A stretch of DNA of 64,000 nucleotides from Tenacibaculum sp. 190524A05c (GCF_964036595.1 NZ_OZ038523.1:3416501-3480500); one strand, 5' to 3'. Shown: positions 47,801-54,974, counted from the first letter of the stretch. Numbers and translations: made by a program. Notes: generated from the sequence alone by a model not told the origin.

Positions 47801-48866
47801 GAAAGTATTTTATGATGAATGGGCAAAAAACAATAGTAATGATCCTTCCAATCCTGGCTCTATAACAAGAGAGGAATTGATTAGAGCTGCAACAGAAGCT
47901 ACAAAAATCAATTTAACTCCGTTATTACATTTTTGGGGATATATTCCTGAAGAAGAATTAAGAGAAGAGTTAGATTCTTTCAGTCCAAGTACTGAGTTTT
48001 GTGACCGATTAGAGTATTACAGAAGTTTAATTCCAGTAACACAGGCGGAATATAAAACTTGGCATGATGCTTTAATAGCGACTACAAATTCAAATCATTT
48101 TGATCGTTTAACGGACATTTATGACAATTGGGAAACAGAAGATATTTCAGGACAAATTTTAGCGCAAATTGATTATTTAGCCAGTTTGTATTGTGATAAA
48201 ACGATAATTAATTCAAAAGTTTATTTACAAGGAGCAGGAATTAATCCGATTACAGGAGAAGAAACGTTAATGAGAGATGACTTAAGAGTTGGAGATCATA
48301 TACCAAATACGAGTCCATATGCTGATGCTGTAATCTATAATGAATCGGTTTTTGATGTTACTGGCGAAAATGCAATTGTAGATTGGGTTTGGGTAGAGTT
48401 AAGAGATGCTTCTGATTCAAATACAGTTATAGAAGGAAAATCTGCAGTTTTACAAAGAGATGGAGATATTGTTGAGATTGTAAATGGAAAAGAAAGATCT
48501 TTATTCTTTAATGTTCCTTCTGGTGATTATTATGTAGCAGTTAACCATAGAAATCATCTTGGAATTATAACAACGAATCCAGTAACACTATCTGTAACTT
48601 CTACAAGTTTAGATTTAACGAGTGATACAAGTAATATCAACGGAGGAACAAATGCCGTTACTACACTTGCAAATGGATTATATGCATTAATTGCCGGAGA
48701 TTATGATGAGAACGGTCAAGTTCAGAATACAGATATAAACACAGTGATTTCTTTACTAGGAGGATCTGGTTATCATAAGGCAGATATTGATATGAATGGC
48801 CAAATACAAAATTCAGATATTAATAACCTTTTAAATCCTAATTCAGGAAAAGGACAACAATTTTAA
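41814..48866 (+). CDS. Giant LRR surface protein with M60-like metallopeptidase, 2350 aa
   Basis: Signal peptide or anchor at 1-20 (IILMLSSAISLFGLFAF). Seven leucine-rich modules start at residues 37, 328, 534, 676, 820, 982 and 1125, most opening with IPDxNFExxLxxLGYDD. A laminin-G/concanavalin-like beta domain follows (about 1298-1500). The region about 1500-2120 is M60-like (enhancin) gluzincin: PTGYYAAPGELVTVTVP in its front half and zinc motif HEMGH at 1888-1892 with Glu1902 or Glu1904 completing HExxHx(8-24)E. M60 peptidases cleave mucin-type glycoproteins. The protein ends with the same 224-aa module as its neighbour (2127-2350). The gene starts 27 bp after the 1465-aa gene, so both are one operon. 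Probable role: attachment to and cutting of a glycoprotein surface. Confidence 0.9.
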   Translation: MRKTIILMLSSAISLFGLFAFNKLNTKTEIVKSSSTYVSIPDANFEAALFTLGYDDISGDGQVPIASVNTVTTLDVSGNSISDLTGIAAFTALVDLNCENNSLSSLDVSSNTNLQILNFDNNNVSSLNLGANSNLNSIEGRYNQLTTIDLSQVPNVTFINIRNNLFVSVDVSNNLLLSTLNLRGCSGLTSLDVSNNTELAFLYLQDTALTGLDVTANTKLEVVIIERVNFSSIDVSTLSLLRQLRIGDNSFTELDVSNNPALERLECENNNLTYLNLKNGNNTNITNSNFIATGNSSLTCIEVDDPSWSTTNWTNIDNTASFNSYCRYTTIYDANFEAALNTLGYDDIASDGQVPTELIDTVTDLDVNSQSISSLSGIEDFTALENLTCNSNSISSLDLSQNTSLKFLKCNNNSMTSLTLGSLINLEDLLAYSNNLTTLDCTGLTGLDRINVSFNSISSIDLSQSSLLTFIRVDSNNLSFLNVRNGNNSNVTTFDSSTNASLSCVTVDSVTYSDSNWTNKNGITKFSETLYCEYATIPDANFESRLEALGYDDISGDGQVPNDLITSVASLDVSGQNIANLAGIENFDSLSILNASNNALTSLDLSSLTTITSVNVNGNQLTQLNIRNGVNTNIVSFDVRNNDGVCVFVDDKDYSTTNWTNIDSDGGFTETSYCKYTLIPDSNFEAELEALGYDDISGDGQVPTELIEVVVNLDISGKSISTISGIEDFQSVSILNVSDNSISSIDLSELQNLTAVNASSNSLTYFDIRNDFNTSITAFDLTNNSGLTCVFVDDPSYATSNWTQIDVTASFVSNYLDCGYVEIPDVNFENELISQGYDAVQDGLVLLSSVENITHLNINNKGISDLTGIEHFAELVDLSCKDNNLTVLNLRYNTKLIALNCVRNDIVGLNLDYNVNLSALNCAANDLRSLSLKNGVNSSHGQFNAINNDNLTCITVDDAAYSTANWNGIDDHAVFSETNCGYTLIPDLNFEIALFDLGLDDAAEDGKVPTDNINSLVSLDVNNRDISDLTGISDFTALQELNVSGNEITVLDLTSNTNITKLNASSNDLENLNIRNGNNTNILEFDSTSNDNLFCVLVDDATYSSNNWITIDSQTAFTNTSYCNYTAVPNIVFENYLESLGYDDTSNDGQVPTDLIKDITELDVSGKGISDLTGIEDFTALEKLDVSNNNLISLDVNGLSLKSLSVAGNSGLTTLICNNNELRALDLTSNASLTTVLTNDNNLSFLNLKNGNNAAISTINITNNSNLTCVLVEDASAVASWTNKDVQTQYSDTYCTFAHYNFASNLEDSIGGYTANYVFEQAVTSETNATYLTTSSGMGIQSNPDEGVQLPVDITPFLFTDDSVEFEMNFICTDLGAEDGRKNLFTLKRYESLNAAGFTLWAEATSASEYTLGMYWNDEDSLGGGGEGINLGTFAIGEEVHTRLIIDRSQREWYLYANNYFNYGTFRDVYDLDFLINQIQDAPVYLGNFYNKIGNLVSTVVIDDFSIHIPAKPSDVDLLESALTQMTNHILGNITLTSDQTKDYEFDILSNLRYNYMNARTEVDNYLTAFEDNFDPLFQDRTKVNVFDLSSEQVIAFFLQQDIIDNAFTPDNIDNVIGTTFEFSEIYPGPVADGAPRVTDGIIPINSTYQLDPGYELMGQDKGVYRPTGYYAAPGELVTVTVPSSIVGQGFEVIVGAPSRDLYGVSKINRYHRISTEFEITSESTKVANPLGGVIYIKVPAEVNFGWIDFTFNGAVKSPYFRMVTGQSTNLSEFQTDMSNAYVNWVDMESDRMMFLIPRDLVDVSDPSEIMTTWNSMWDAFSTAAGRPVDKIRPEYWLVDCGGINNAAGYPSDIEFESYQGTTRDLTWNPLRVMDDDYITNYPSTIFHEMGHTMLLPEPPGEAEAIIQLCGAPMLVSALGFDIDEVLLILDNQKHDRDLAAMYWMTAYNFRNNQPMKCDPTLDSSVCDEISYQIRGAMKWHEIATVYDYETLGEIQKVFYDEWAKNNSNDPSNPGSITREELIRAATEATKINLTPLLHFWGYIPEEELREELDSFSPSTEFCDRLEYYRSLIPVTQAEYKTWHDALIATTNSNHFDRLTDIYDNWETEDISGQILAQIDYLASLYCDKTIINSKVYLQGAGINPITGEETLMRDDLRVGDHIPNTSPYADAVIYNESVFDVTGENAIVDWVWVELRDASDSNTVIEGKSAVLQRDGDIVEIVNGKERSLFFNVPSGDYYVAVNHRNHLGIITTNPVTLSVTSTSLDLTSDTSNINGGTNAVTTLANGLYALIAGDYDENGQVQNTDINTVISLLGGSGYHKADIDMNGQIQNSDINNLLNPNSGKGQQF
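41922..42794 (+). repeat. Duplicated LRR module, copy B
   Basis: Counterpart of 38952-39824, similar at the DNA level as well, which points to a fairly recent block duplication or gene conversion. Confidence 0.85.
48192..48863 (+). repeat. C-terminal 224-aa module, copy B
   Basis: Counterpart of 41112-41783, again from a cysteine to the final residue, ending in GDYDENGQVQNTD and ADIDMNGQIQNSD. Confidence 0.8.
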
Positions 48867-48907
48867 ATTAAAGTTCATAATTTAAGTTAATTAGTAGTTT
48901 TGCTTTG

Positions 48908-48957
48908 ATACGCTAAAAATAGTATGTTACTAAACATAGTATTCTTTAGCGTATTTT
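48908..48957 (+). terminator. Terminator of the LRR operon
   Basis: Outer stem ATACGCTAAA / TTTAGCGTAT with an inner pairing TATGTT / AACATA and a following T-run. Confidence 0.85.
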
Positions 48958-48989
48958 TTATGTATTCAGCGATGTGATTAGGATATGCC

Positions 48990-49037
48990 TTGAAATAAAA
49001 AAAGCCCTGAATAATCAGGGCTTTTGAAGTGGTACCT
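48990..49037 (-). repeat. Direct repeat copy 1: terminator plus tRNA-Phe 3' end fragment
   Basis: 48 bp matching 49355-49403 except for one A in an A-run. It contains GCCCTGA/TCAGGGC terminator hairpin and the last bases of tRNA-Phe (GGTACC). Beyond it, GAACCAG at 49058-49064 still matches the tRNA T-arm, with a CCCCGA..TCGGGG palindrome in between. A tRNA remnant. Confidence 0.9.
49003..49026. terminator. Terminator, distal copy
   Basis: GCCCTGA / TCAGGGC with A-run and T-run; ends the GIY-YIG transcript on the minus strand. Confidence 0.85.
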
Positions 49038-49067
49038 TCAGCCCCGATGCTTCGGGGGAACCAGTTT

Positions 49068-49349
49068 TTACCTTTTTAACAGTATATCCTCTAGTGTTTT
49101 TGGAGTATCAATAATTTTTTGAACGAACTTTCTACTTTTCATTCTTTTAATAAACTTTTCAAGATATAGAGCATCTTCTTTGTTGTTACATTTCATTTGG
49201 AGCACATATATCCAATCACTCGCAGCTTTAGTATATGCTTTAGAATATTCGTGCTGATTATGTTTTTTTATTCTAACTGCTAGATTATGAGTTTCTCCAA
49301 TGTAAAATTTATCAAGAGTTTGACTGTAAATAATATATAAGAAGTGCAT
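49068..49349 (-). CDS. Small GIY-YIG nuclease
   Basis: 93 aa single-domain GIY-YIG protein. Seen: LYIIYSQTLDKFYIG (the GIY...YIG pair), the catalytic Arg in LAVRIKKH and the metal-binding Glu in LYLEKFIKRMKSRK. The ATG at 49349 is chosen; an upstream in-frame ATG at 49427 would read through the terminator and into the tRNA. The stop codon lies 3 bp from the tRNA T-arm remnant, and the start 5 bp from the second repeat copy, so the gene fills the space between two copies of the tRNA end. Members are very common and scattered in Flavobacteriia. No promoter is seen; read-through from tRNA-Phe is likely. Confidence 0.9.
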   Translation of the reverse strand: MHFLYIIYSQTLDKFYIGETHNLAVRIKKHNQHEYSKAYTKAASDWIYVLQMKCNNKEDALYLEKFIKRMKSRKFVQKIIDTPKTLEDILLKR

Positions 49350-49354
49350 GTTAT

Positions 49355-49403
49355 TTGAAATAAAAAAAAGCCCTGAATAATCAGGGCTTTTGAAGTGGTA
49401 CCT
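49355..49403 (-). repeat. Direct repeat copy 2: terminator plus intact tRNA-Phe 3' end
   Basis: Same 48-bp block as 48990-49037, here part of the functional tRNA-Phe and its terminator (hairpin at 49368-49391). The offset between copies is about 366 bp. Confidence 0.9.
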
Positions 49404-49468
49404 CCAGGAATCGAACCAGGGACACAAGGATTTTCAGTCCTTTGCTCTACCAACTGAGCTAAGGTACC
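49396..49468 (-). tRNA. tRNA-Phe (GAA)
   Basis: 73 nt on the minus strand. Acceptor GGTACC..GGTACC with discriminator A, D-arm AGCTCAGTTGGTAGAGC, anticodon loop CTGAAAA with GAA, T-arm CCTGGTTCGATTCCAGG. CCA is not encoded. Confidence 0.97.
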
Positions 49469-49539
49469 AGCTTGTTAGCGGATGCAAATATATAACAGTT
49501 TTTTGAATTGAACCAAATAAAAATGTAAAAAATCTATTA

Positions 49540-49547
49540 TAAATTTG
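49540..49547 (+). promoter_or_regulatory. -7 box of the coaX operon
   Basis: TAAATTTG fits TAnnTTTG, 21 bp before the ATG of coaX. No -33 TTG at good spacing. Confidence 0.5.
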
Positions 49548-49568
49548 CATCCCTCATAAATCGAACAA

Positions 49569-50297
49569 ATGGATTTAATAATTGATGTTGGTAATACTCG
49601 TGCGAAAGCCGCTGTATTTGAAAAAGATAGCTTAAATGAAGTTGTGGTTTTTCAAAAAGAAGAAATAATTTCAGAGACGAAAAAAATTTTAAAAAAAAAT
49701 AAAATTAGGCATTCAATTATATCTGCAGTGGCTACTTTATCGTCAGAAAAGCTCGAAAAGCTTCACGAACTTTTAGATTTAATTGAACTAAATCATAGTA
49801 CAAATGTCCCATTTAAGAATAATTACCAAACACCAACAACATTAGGTGTCGATAGAATCGCACTTGCCGCTTACGGAGTTTCTCAATTTCCAGAAAGGAA
49901 TGTTTTAATTATTGACGCAGGTACATGTATTACTTTCGACTTTGTGAATAAAGGAACATATTTAGGAGGAGCAATTTCTCCTGGCTTAAAAATGCGCTAT
50001 AAGTCTCTAAATAATTATACTTCAAAATTACCGTTATTAGAAACAAAAGAACCATCAAGTATTATTGGAAACAATACAAATAACAGTATCCATTCTGGCG
50101 TAGTTTATGGAATTGTAAATGAAATTGATGGGGTAATAAACCAGTACAAAACTAAATATCAAGATTTAACAGTTGTTTTAACAGGAGGAGATACGAATTT
50201 TTTGGCTAAACAATTAAAAAATCACATATTTGCCAATCCAAATTTGGTTTTGGAGGGATTACACAAAATTTTGATTTATAACAGAGCGGATGATTAA
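49569..50297 (+). CDS. coaX: Type III pantothenate kinase
   Basis: 242 aa ASKHA-fold kinase for the first step of coenzyme A synthesis. Seen: phosphate motif DVGNTRAK at the N-terminus, the GVDRIALAAYG motif, LIIDAGTCITFDFV and GGAISPGLKMRY. Overlaps the next gene by 8 bp, the start of an envelope operon. Confidence 0.95.
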   Translation: MDLIIDVGNTRAKAAVFEKDSLNEVVVFQKEEIISETKKILKKNKIRHSIISAVATLSSEKLEKLHELLDLIELNHSTNVPFKNNYQTPTTLGVDRIALAAYGVSQFPERNVLIIDAGTCITFDFVNKGTYLGGAISPGLKMRYKSLNNYTSKLPLLETKEPSSIIGNNTNNSIHSGVVYGIVNEIDGVINQYKTKYQDLTVVLTGGDTNFLAKQLKNHIFANPNLVLEGLHKILIYNRADD

Positions 50298-51582
50298 GAG
50301 AATTCTTATTGTAGTTTTAGTAACAATTTCAACGTCTTTAGTTGCACAAAGAAACAGTTCTTCACCTTATTCTTTTTTTGGTATTGGAGAAGATGTTAGC
50401 AGAACTACAGTTGAACAATCCTCAATGGGGGGAATAGGTGTAGCGTTAAAAGATGTTAATCACTTAAATTTTATTAACCCAGCGGCAAATGCAGATTTAA
50501 GATTTGCAACCTATGCTTTGGGAGGTGAACTTTCATTATTAAATATTTCAAGTAGTACTTCAGAAGATTCTGGTAATACAACAAGTTTAAGATATATTGC
50601 TTTAGGTTTTCCAATCGGGAAAAATGCAGGTTTTTCTGCAGGGTTGCAACCAGTTTCAAGTGTTGGTTATGCTGTTTTAAATAGTATAAATGATACTAAT
50701 GGAGATTTTTTAGAAGCAACTCGTTTTAATGGAAATGGAGGTACATCTAGAGTTTTTGGTGCTTTTGGTATTAATGTTTTTGATGAATTAGCTTTAGGTG
50801 TAGAAGCTGGATTTATTTTCGGTACGGTTGAAAATAATATTTCAAATCAACGTGCTGGAGTTAGTTTATTAACCAAATACGAAAAAGAAACTCGTGTAAG
50901 AGGAGGACAATTCAAGTTTGGTGCACAATACAAAAAGAAATTAAAAAACGATCTAGAAGTTGTAGCTGGTGCTGCAATCCAATTAGAAAGTGAGCTTAGT
51001 GTAAGTGGAGCAGAAAGATTGTATTCATTCAATTTCTCAGCTGTAACTGGTCAAGAAGAGCCAAGAGATACATTGTATGATAGAAGTGTAAGCGGACAAT
51101 TAATCAATCCTGTTAAAACAATTATGGGAGTTGGAATTGGAAAGCAAAATAAATGGTATGCAGGTATCGATTATGAGTTCCAAGATGCATTTGTAAATCA
51201 AGGAAATGTAGTTCAAGGATCTACTTATAGATTTGATTCTTCAAATAGATTGTCTTTGGGAGGGTATTATATTCCTAAAGTTAATTCGATTTCAAGTTAC
51301 TGGGAAAGAATTACTTATCGTGCGGGTCTTCGTTTTGAAAATACAGGGTTACTTGTCGATGGAACAAATTCAGGAACAAATTTTACTCAAATTGACGACT
51401 TTGGCATAAATCTTGGATTCGGTTTACCAATGCCAAGACAACTATCAAGTTTAAATCTTGGTTTTGAGTACGGACAGAAGGGTACTATAGACAACAATTT
51501 AATAAAAGAAAGTTACTTTAATATAAGATTAAGCTTATCTTTGAACAGTACAAACTGGTTCCAAAAGAGGCGAATAGACTAA
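50290..51582 (+). CDS. Outer-membrane beta-barrel protein, function unknown
   Basis: 430 aa. Signal peptide (about 1-19, SLVAQ) and then alternating beta strands typical of an outer-membrane barrel: the opening SSPYSFFGIGE and SSMGGIGVAL, NFINPAANADL and the final NLGFEYGQKGTIDNNLIKESY resemble FadL/PorV-like Bacteroidota barrels. It ends in hydrophobic-aromatic strands. The operon (lptC, TPR protein) points to envelope biogenesis. No exact function can be given. Confidence 0.75.
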   Translation: MIKRILIVVLVTISTSLVAQRNSSSPYSFFGIGEDVSRTTVEQSSMGGIGVALKDVNHLNFINPAANADLRFATYALGGELSLLNISSSTSEDSGNTTSLRYIALGFPIGKNAGFSAGLQPVSSVGYAVLNSINDTNGDFLEATRFNGNGGTSRVFGAFGINVFDELALGVEAGFIFGTVENNISNQRAGVSLLTKYEKETRVRGGQFKFGAQYKKKLKNDLEVVAGAAIQLESELSVSGAERLYSFNFSAVTGQEEPRDTLYDRSVSGQLINPVKTIMGVGIGKQNKWYAGIDYEFQDAFVNQGNVVQGSTYRFDSSNRLSLGGYYIPKVNSISSYWERITYRAGLRFENTGLLVDGTNSGTNFTQIDDFGINLGFGLPMPRQLSSLNLGFEYGQKGTIDNNLIKESYFNIRLSLSLNSTNWFQKRRID

Positions 51583-51596
51583 TAAAAACTGAAATA

Positions 51597-52916
51597 ATGA
51601 AAAAAATAACAACGTATTTACTAACTGGTTTATTTTTGTTTGCGGCAGTAGGATTGAATGCTCAGGCAAGTCAAGAGTGTAATATCAAGTATAATTTATT
51701 TAAAGGAGATGTTAATACTAAGAAGTATGAGCAGTCTAAAGAGAATTTAAATTACTTAATGACCAACTGTGCATCGTTATCAGTTAATATTTATAAGTAT
51801 GGTGCAAAAGCTGCTAAAAATACTAAAGATGCAGCATTATATAAAAAGGTTTATGAAACACGTTTAGCTAATTTCCCAAATAAAGGAGCTGCTAAAGCGC
51901 ATAGTGATTATGCAACTTTTTTAAGTACGAACAAGTTAGCATCTGATGCTGAGATTTTCAATATTTTAGAAAAAGCATATAAGATTTCTCCTAAAGATAT
52001 GGGAGTTAAAAATATCTTCAAATACTTTAAAGGTATCGTTGCAAAGTATAAAGATTCTGATCCACAGAAAGTTTTTGATACTTATGATGATGTAATGGAA
52101 TCAGTGGGAGAGAAGTTAGATGATTATAATAAGAAGATTGGTAAATTATTAGCTAAAGATTCTTTAGGAACTATTGATGCTAAAGAAAAGAAGAGATTAA
52201 AAGGGTATACAATTAACTCAAAAGCGCTAGGTTTAGTAGAAGGTGGTTTAGATGCTGATATTTCTGTTATTGCAACTTGTGAAAGATTAATTCCAATGTT
52301 ATCTAAAGATTTCGATGCAAAAAAGACTGATGGAGTTTGGTTAAGAAGAAGTGTATCAAGATTATATAATAAAGGATGTCAAACAGATCCATTATTCGAA
52401 AAAATGGCTAAAGCTTATGCTGATGTAACACAATCTGCGGATGCATTTAACTTTGTAGCTGGAGTTTTAGAAAGAAATGGAGATAAGAGTGGAGCAGCTG
52501 ATATGCGTAAGAAAGCTTTCGATTTAGAAACTGATCCTCTTAAAAAGGCAAGACTTAAGTTAAGAGAGGCTCAAGGAACGAGAAACAAATCTAGAGCAAG
52601 AGCATTAGCGTATCAAGCATTAAAGTATAACCCGAACATGGGTAAAGCTTATTTATTTATTGCAAGTTTATATGTAAAGAGTGCTAACTCATGTGGAAAT
52701 GATGAGTTTGAAAAGAGAATGGTATATGTTGCAGCTTTAAATAAAGCTCAAAAAGCACAAAGAGTTGATCCAGGTAGTGGAGCTGGAAGATATATTAGAA
52801 GTTATAGAGGTAATATTCCTTCTAAGAAGTTAATCTTCACAAAGGGTGTTGCTGCAGGAAGTGCTCATAAAGTAGGATGTTGGATTGGAGAAACAGTTCG
52901 TGTACCAAAGTCTTAA
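51597..52916 (+). CDS. Secreted TPR protein, function unknown
   Basis: 439 aa with a signal peptide (about 1-22, LNAQA). The rest is helical and TPR-like (e.g. YKKVYETRLANFPNKGAAK, LAYQALKYNPNMGKAYLFIA, given in part), with conserved cysteine positions (QECNIKY, MTNCASL, SCGNDEF, GCWIGET). Not recognised beyond that; widespread in Flavobacteriia between the barrel protein and LptC. The stop codon overlaps the lptC start by 1 bp. Confidence 0.75.
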   Translation: MKKITTYLLTGLFLFAAVGLNAQASQECNIKYNLFKGDVNTKKYEQSKENLNYLMTNCASLSVNIYKYGAKAAKNTKDAALYKKVYETRLANFPNKGAAKAHSDYATFLSTNKLASDAEIFNILEKAYKISPKDMGVKNIFKYFKGIVAKYKDSDPQKVFDTYDDVMESVGEKLDDYNKKIGKLLAKDSLGTIDAKEKKRLKGYTINSKALGLVEGGLDADISVIATCERLIPMLSKDFDAKKTDGVWLRRSVSRLYNKGCQTDPLFEKMAKAYADVTQSADAFNFVAGVLERNGDKSGAADMRKKAFDLETDPLKKARLKLREAQGTRNKSRARALAYQALKYNPNMGKAYLFIASLYVKSANSCGNDEFEKRMVYVAALNKAQKAQRVDPGSGAGRYIRSYRGNIPSKKLIFTKGVAAGSAHKVGCWIGETVRVPKS

Positions 52917-53488
52917 TGAGAATAGTTAAAAAACATATATTCAAAAGCATTGCTGTCATTGGTTTGATAGCAATGCTTTTTTCTTGTACAAATGATGCTA
53001 AAAAAGTAAGAGATTTATTAGCAGATAAGAACTTACCCATCGGAGTAGCCAAAAATGCGTATCATGTATATAAGGATTCAGGAAAGGTTACTTCGAAATT
53101 AATAACTCCTGTACTTCACGATTTTTCTAATAGAGAAAAACATCCGTATAATGAATTTCCGAAAGGAATAAAGATTATAACGTATGAAAATGAAGGTAAA
53201 GATTCGACTACAATTACTGGTAATTACGCTTTATCCTACGCGAAAACACAAGTTTCAGAAATAAAAGGAAACGTTGTGGTGTACAATCATACAGATAGTT
53301 TGAAATTAGAAACAAACCAACTTTTTTGGGATCAACGAGAAAAATACTTCTTTACTGAAGATGGTTTTAGATTAACAACACCAAGCAGTACAATTGACGG
53401 TTATGGTTTTGAATCAAAACAAGATTTATCAAAGTGGATTTTAAAAGATATAACGGGAGAAGTAGAAACTAAACAAGGTGACTTATAA
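52916..53488 (+). CDS. lptC: LPS export periplasmic protein LptC
   Basis: 190 aa. The ATG at 52916 gives a lipoprotein signal with lipobox LFSC (Cys21 region); an upstream in-frame start at 52877 lies inside the preceding gene and was not used. The beta-rich domain contains NYALSYAKTQVSEIKGNVVVYN (part) and LFWDQREKYFFTEDGFRL (part), typical of LptC, which passes lipopolysaccharide from LptBFG to LptA. Being lipid-anchored instead of having a membrane helix is common in Bacteroidota. Confidence 0.85.
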   Translation: MRIVKKHIFKSIAVIGLIAMLFSCTNDAKKVRDLLADKNLPIGVAKNAYHVYKDSGKVTSKLITPVLHDFSNREKHPYNEFPKGIKIITYENEGKDSTTITGNYALSYAKTQVSEIKGNVVVYNHTDSLKLETNQLFWDQREKYFFTEDGFRLTTPSSTIDGYGFESKQDLSKWILKDITGEVETKQGDL

Positions 53489-53682
53489 TGAATAAAATTT
53501 GGAAATATACGCAGTACGGATATATCGCTGTTGCAGTCGTTTTGCTTATTGATGCTGGAACAAGATGGAATGAGAATAGAGAACAGGCGTATTTTAGCAT
53601 TGCATTTGCAGTATTTATGTTGTTAATATTTTTATTTAAACGTAACTTTAGAAAAAAAATAGAGCGACGAAATAATCAATAA
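53488..53682 (+). CDS. Small two-helix membrane protein
   Basis: 64 aa with two predicted membrane helices (YIAVAVVLLIDAGTRW and FSIAFAVFMLLIFLFK) and a basic tail. Not recognised; conserved-looking and translationally coupled on both sides by 1-bp overlaps, so it is a real gene of the lptC operon. Confidence 0.75.
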   Translation: MNKIWKYTQYGYIAVAVVLLIDAGTRWNENREQAYFSIAFAVFMLLIFLFKRNFRKKIERRNNQ

Positions 53683-54974
53683 TGAGTTACGAAGTTGTAA
53701 TTATATTCATTTCAATTCTTTTTTCGGCTTTCTTTTCAGGAATGGAGATTGCCTTTATCTCATCAAATCGATTGTATTTAGAATTAGAGAAGAAAAAAGG
53801 AGATTTTATATCTAAAATCCTAACGAAAATTACTGAGAAATCTTCTCGATTTATTACTACGATGTTAGTTGGTAATAACATTGCGTTAGTTGTATATAGT
53901 TACTTCATGGGAGAGTTATTGATGACTTGGTTTCAAAATTTTCTTCCTTCAAACTATTTTATACTAAATTATTTACTTGAGGATTTACAGTTACTAACGC
54001 AAACTTTAATTTCAACTGTAGTTATTTTGGTAACGGCTGAATTCTTACCGAAAGCATTATTCCGTATTTATGCAAATGAAGCGGTGAAAATCTTTGCGAT
54101 ACCAGCATATATTTTCTTTCTTCTTTTTTATGTATTATCTAGTTTTATCTCGTCTATTTCTGATTTCTTTCTAAGAGTATTTTTCAAAACCAAAGGAGAT
54201 GAAGTACAAACGGAATTTAGTAAAGAGGAATTAGGAAACTATATTACGGAACAGTTAGAAACAAATAAAGAAGATGAAGAAATGGACTCAGAAATCCAGA
54301 TTTTTCAGAATGCTTTAGAGTTTCATAAAGTTAAGGCACGAGAAATTATGGTGCCTAGAATTGAAATTACCGCTGTTGAATTACACGAAACAGTTTCAAA
54401 TCTAAAACAAGCTTTTATAGAAAGTGGTTTTTCTAAGATTATAGTGTATAAAAATTCTTTGGATGATATAATTGGTTATGTCAATTCTTATGAATTATTC
54501 AAAAGACCAAGAACTATAAAGTCAATTTTATTACCAGTTGAAATCGTTCCAGAATCAATGATTATCAATGATGTTTTGAATGTTCTGATGAAGAAAAGAA
54601 AAAGTATAGCTTTAGTTGTTGATGAATATGGCGGAACTTCTGGAATTATAACTGTCGAAGATATTGTGGAAGAATTATTTGGAGAAATTGAAGATGAGCA
54701 CGATAATTTAGAACTATTAGAAGAAAAAATTACCGATATAGAATTTAATTTTTCTGCTCGATTAGAAGTAGATTATATCAACGAAGAATATAATTTAAGT
54801 ATTCCTAAAGAAGAAGCTTATGAAACTTTAGGAGGCTTTATTATCAATCATACAGAGAGTATTCCTGAGCAAAATGAGGAGATAGAGATTGATAATTTTA
54901 GAATAAAAATAACCAAAGTAAGCTCTACAAAAATCGATACAGTTCACCTTGAAGTTCTTCCTGTAGAGAGCTAA
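53682..54974 (+). CDS. CNNM/CorC-type hemolysin family membrane protein
   Basis: 430 aa. DUF21/CNNM membrane domain with about four helices (1-165), two CBS domains (about 205-335; EYGGTSGIITVEDIVEELFGEI in part) and a CorC_HlyC domain at the end. Family members are linked to magnesium or sodium export; the gliding protein GldE is a Bacteroidota relative. The name hemolysin is historical. Start codon overlaps the previous stop by 1 bp. Confidence 0.9.
   Translation: MSYEVVIIFISILFSAFFSGMEIAFISSNRLYLELEKKKGDFISKILTKITEKSSRFITTMLVGNNIALVVYSYFMGELLMTWFQNFLPSNYFILNYLLEDLQLLTQTLISTVVILVTAEFLPKALFRIYANEAVKIFAIPAYIFFLLFYVLSSFISSISDFFLRVFFKTKGDEVQTEFSKEELGNYITEQLETNKEDEEMDSEIQIFQNALEFHKVKAREIMVPRIEITAVELHETVSNLKQAFIESGFSKIIVYKNSLDDIIGYVNSYELFKRPRTIKSILLPVEIVPESMIINDVLNVLMKKRKSIALVVDEYGGTSGIITVEDIVEELFGEIEDEHDNLELLEEKITDIEFNFSARLEVDYINEEYNLSIPKEEAYETLGGFIINHTESIPEQNEEIEIDNFRIKITKVSSTKIDTVHLEVLPVES

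Noticed and set aside
37389..48866. Cellulosome-type system because of dockerin-like loops
   Set aside because: No cohesin domains or glycoside hydrolases are here, and the module is of a kind common on Bacteroidota surface proteins.
49350..49427. N-terminal extension of the GIY-YIG protein
   Set aside because: It would be translated from the terminator and the tRNA gene; the domain begins at the ATG at 49349.
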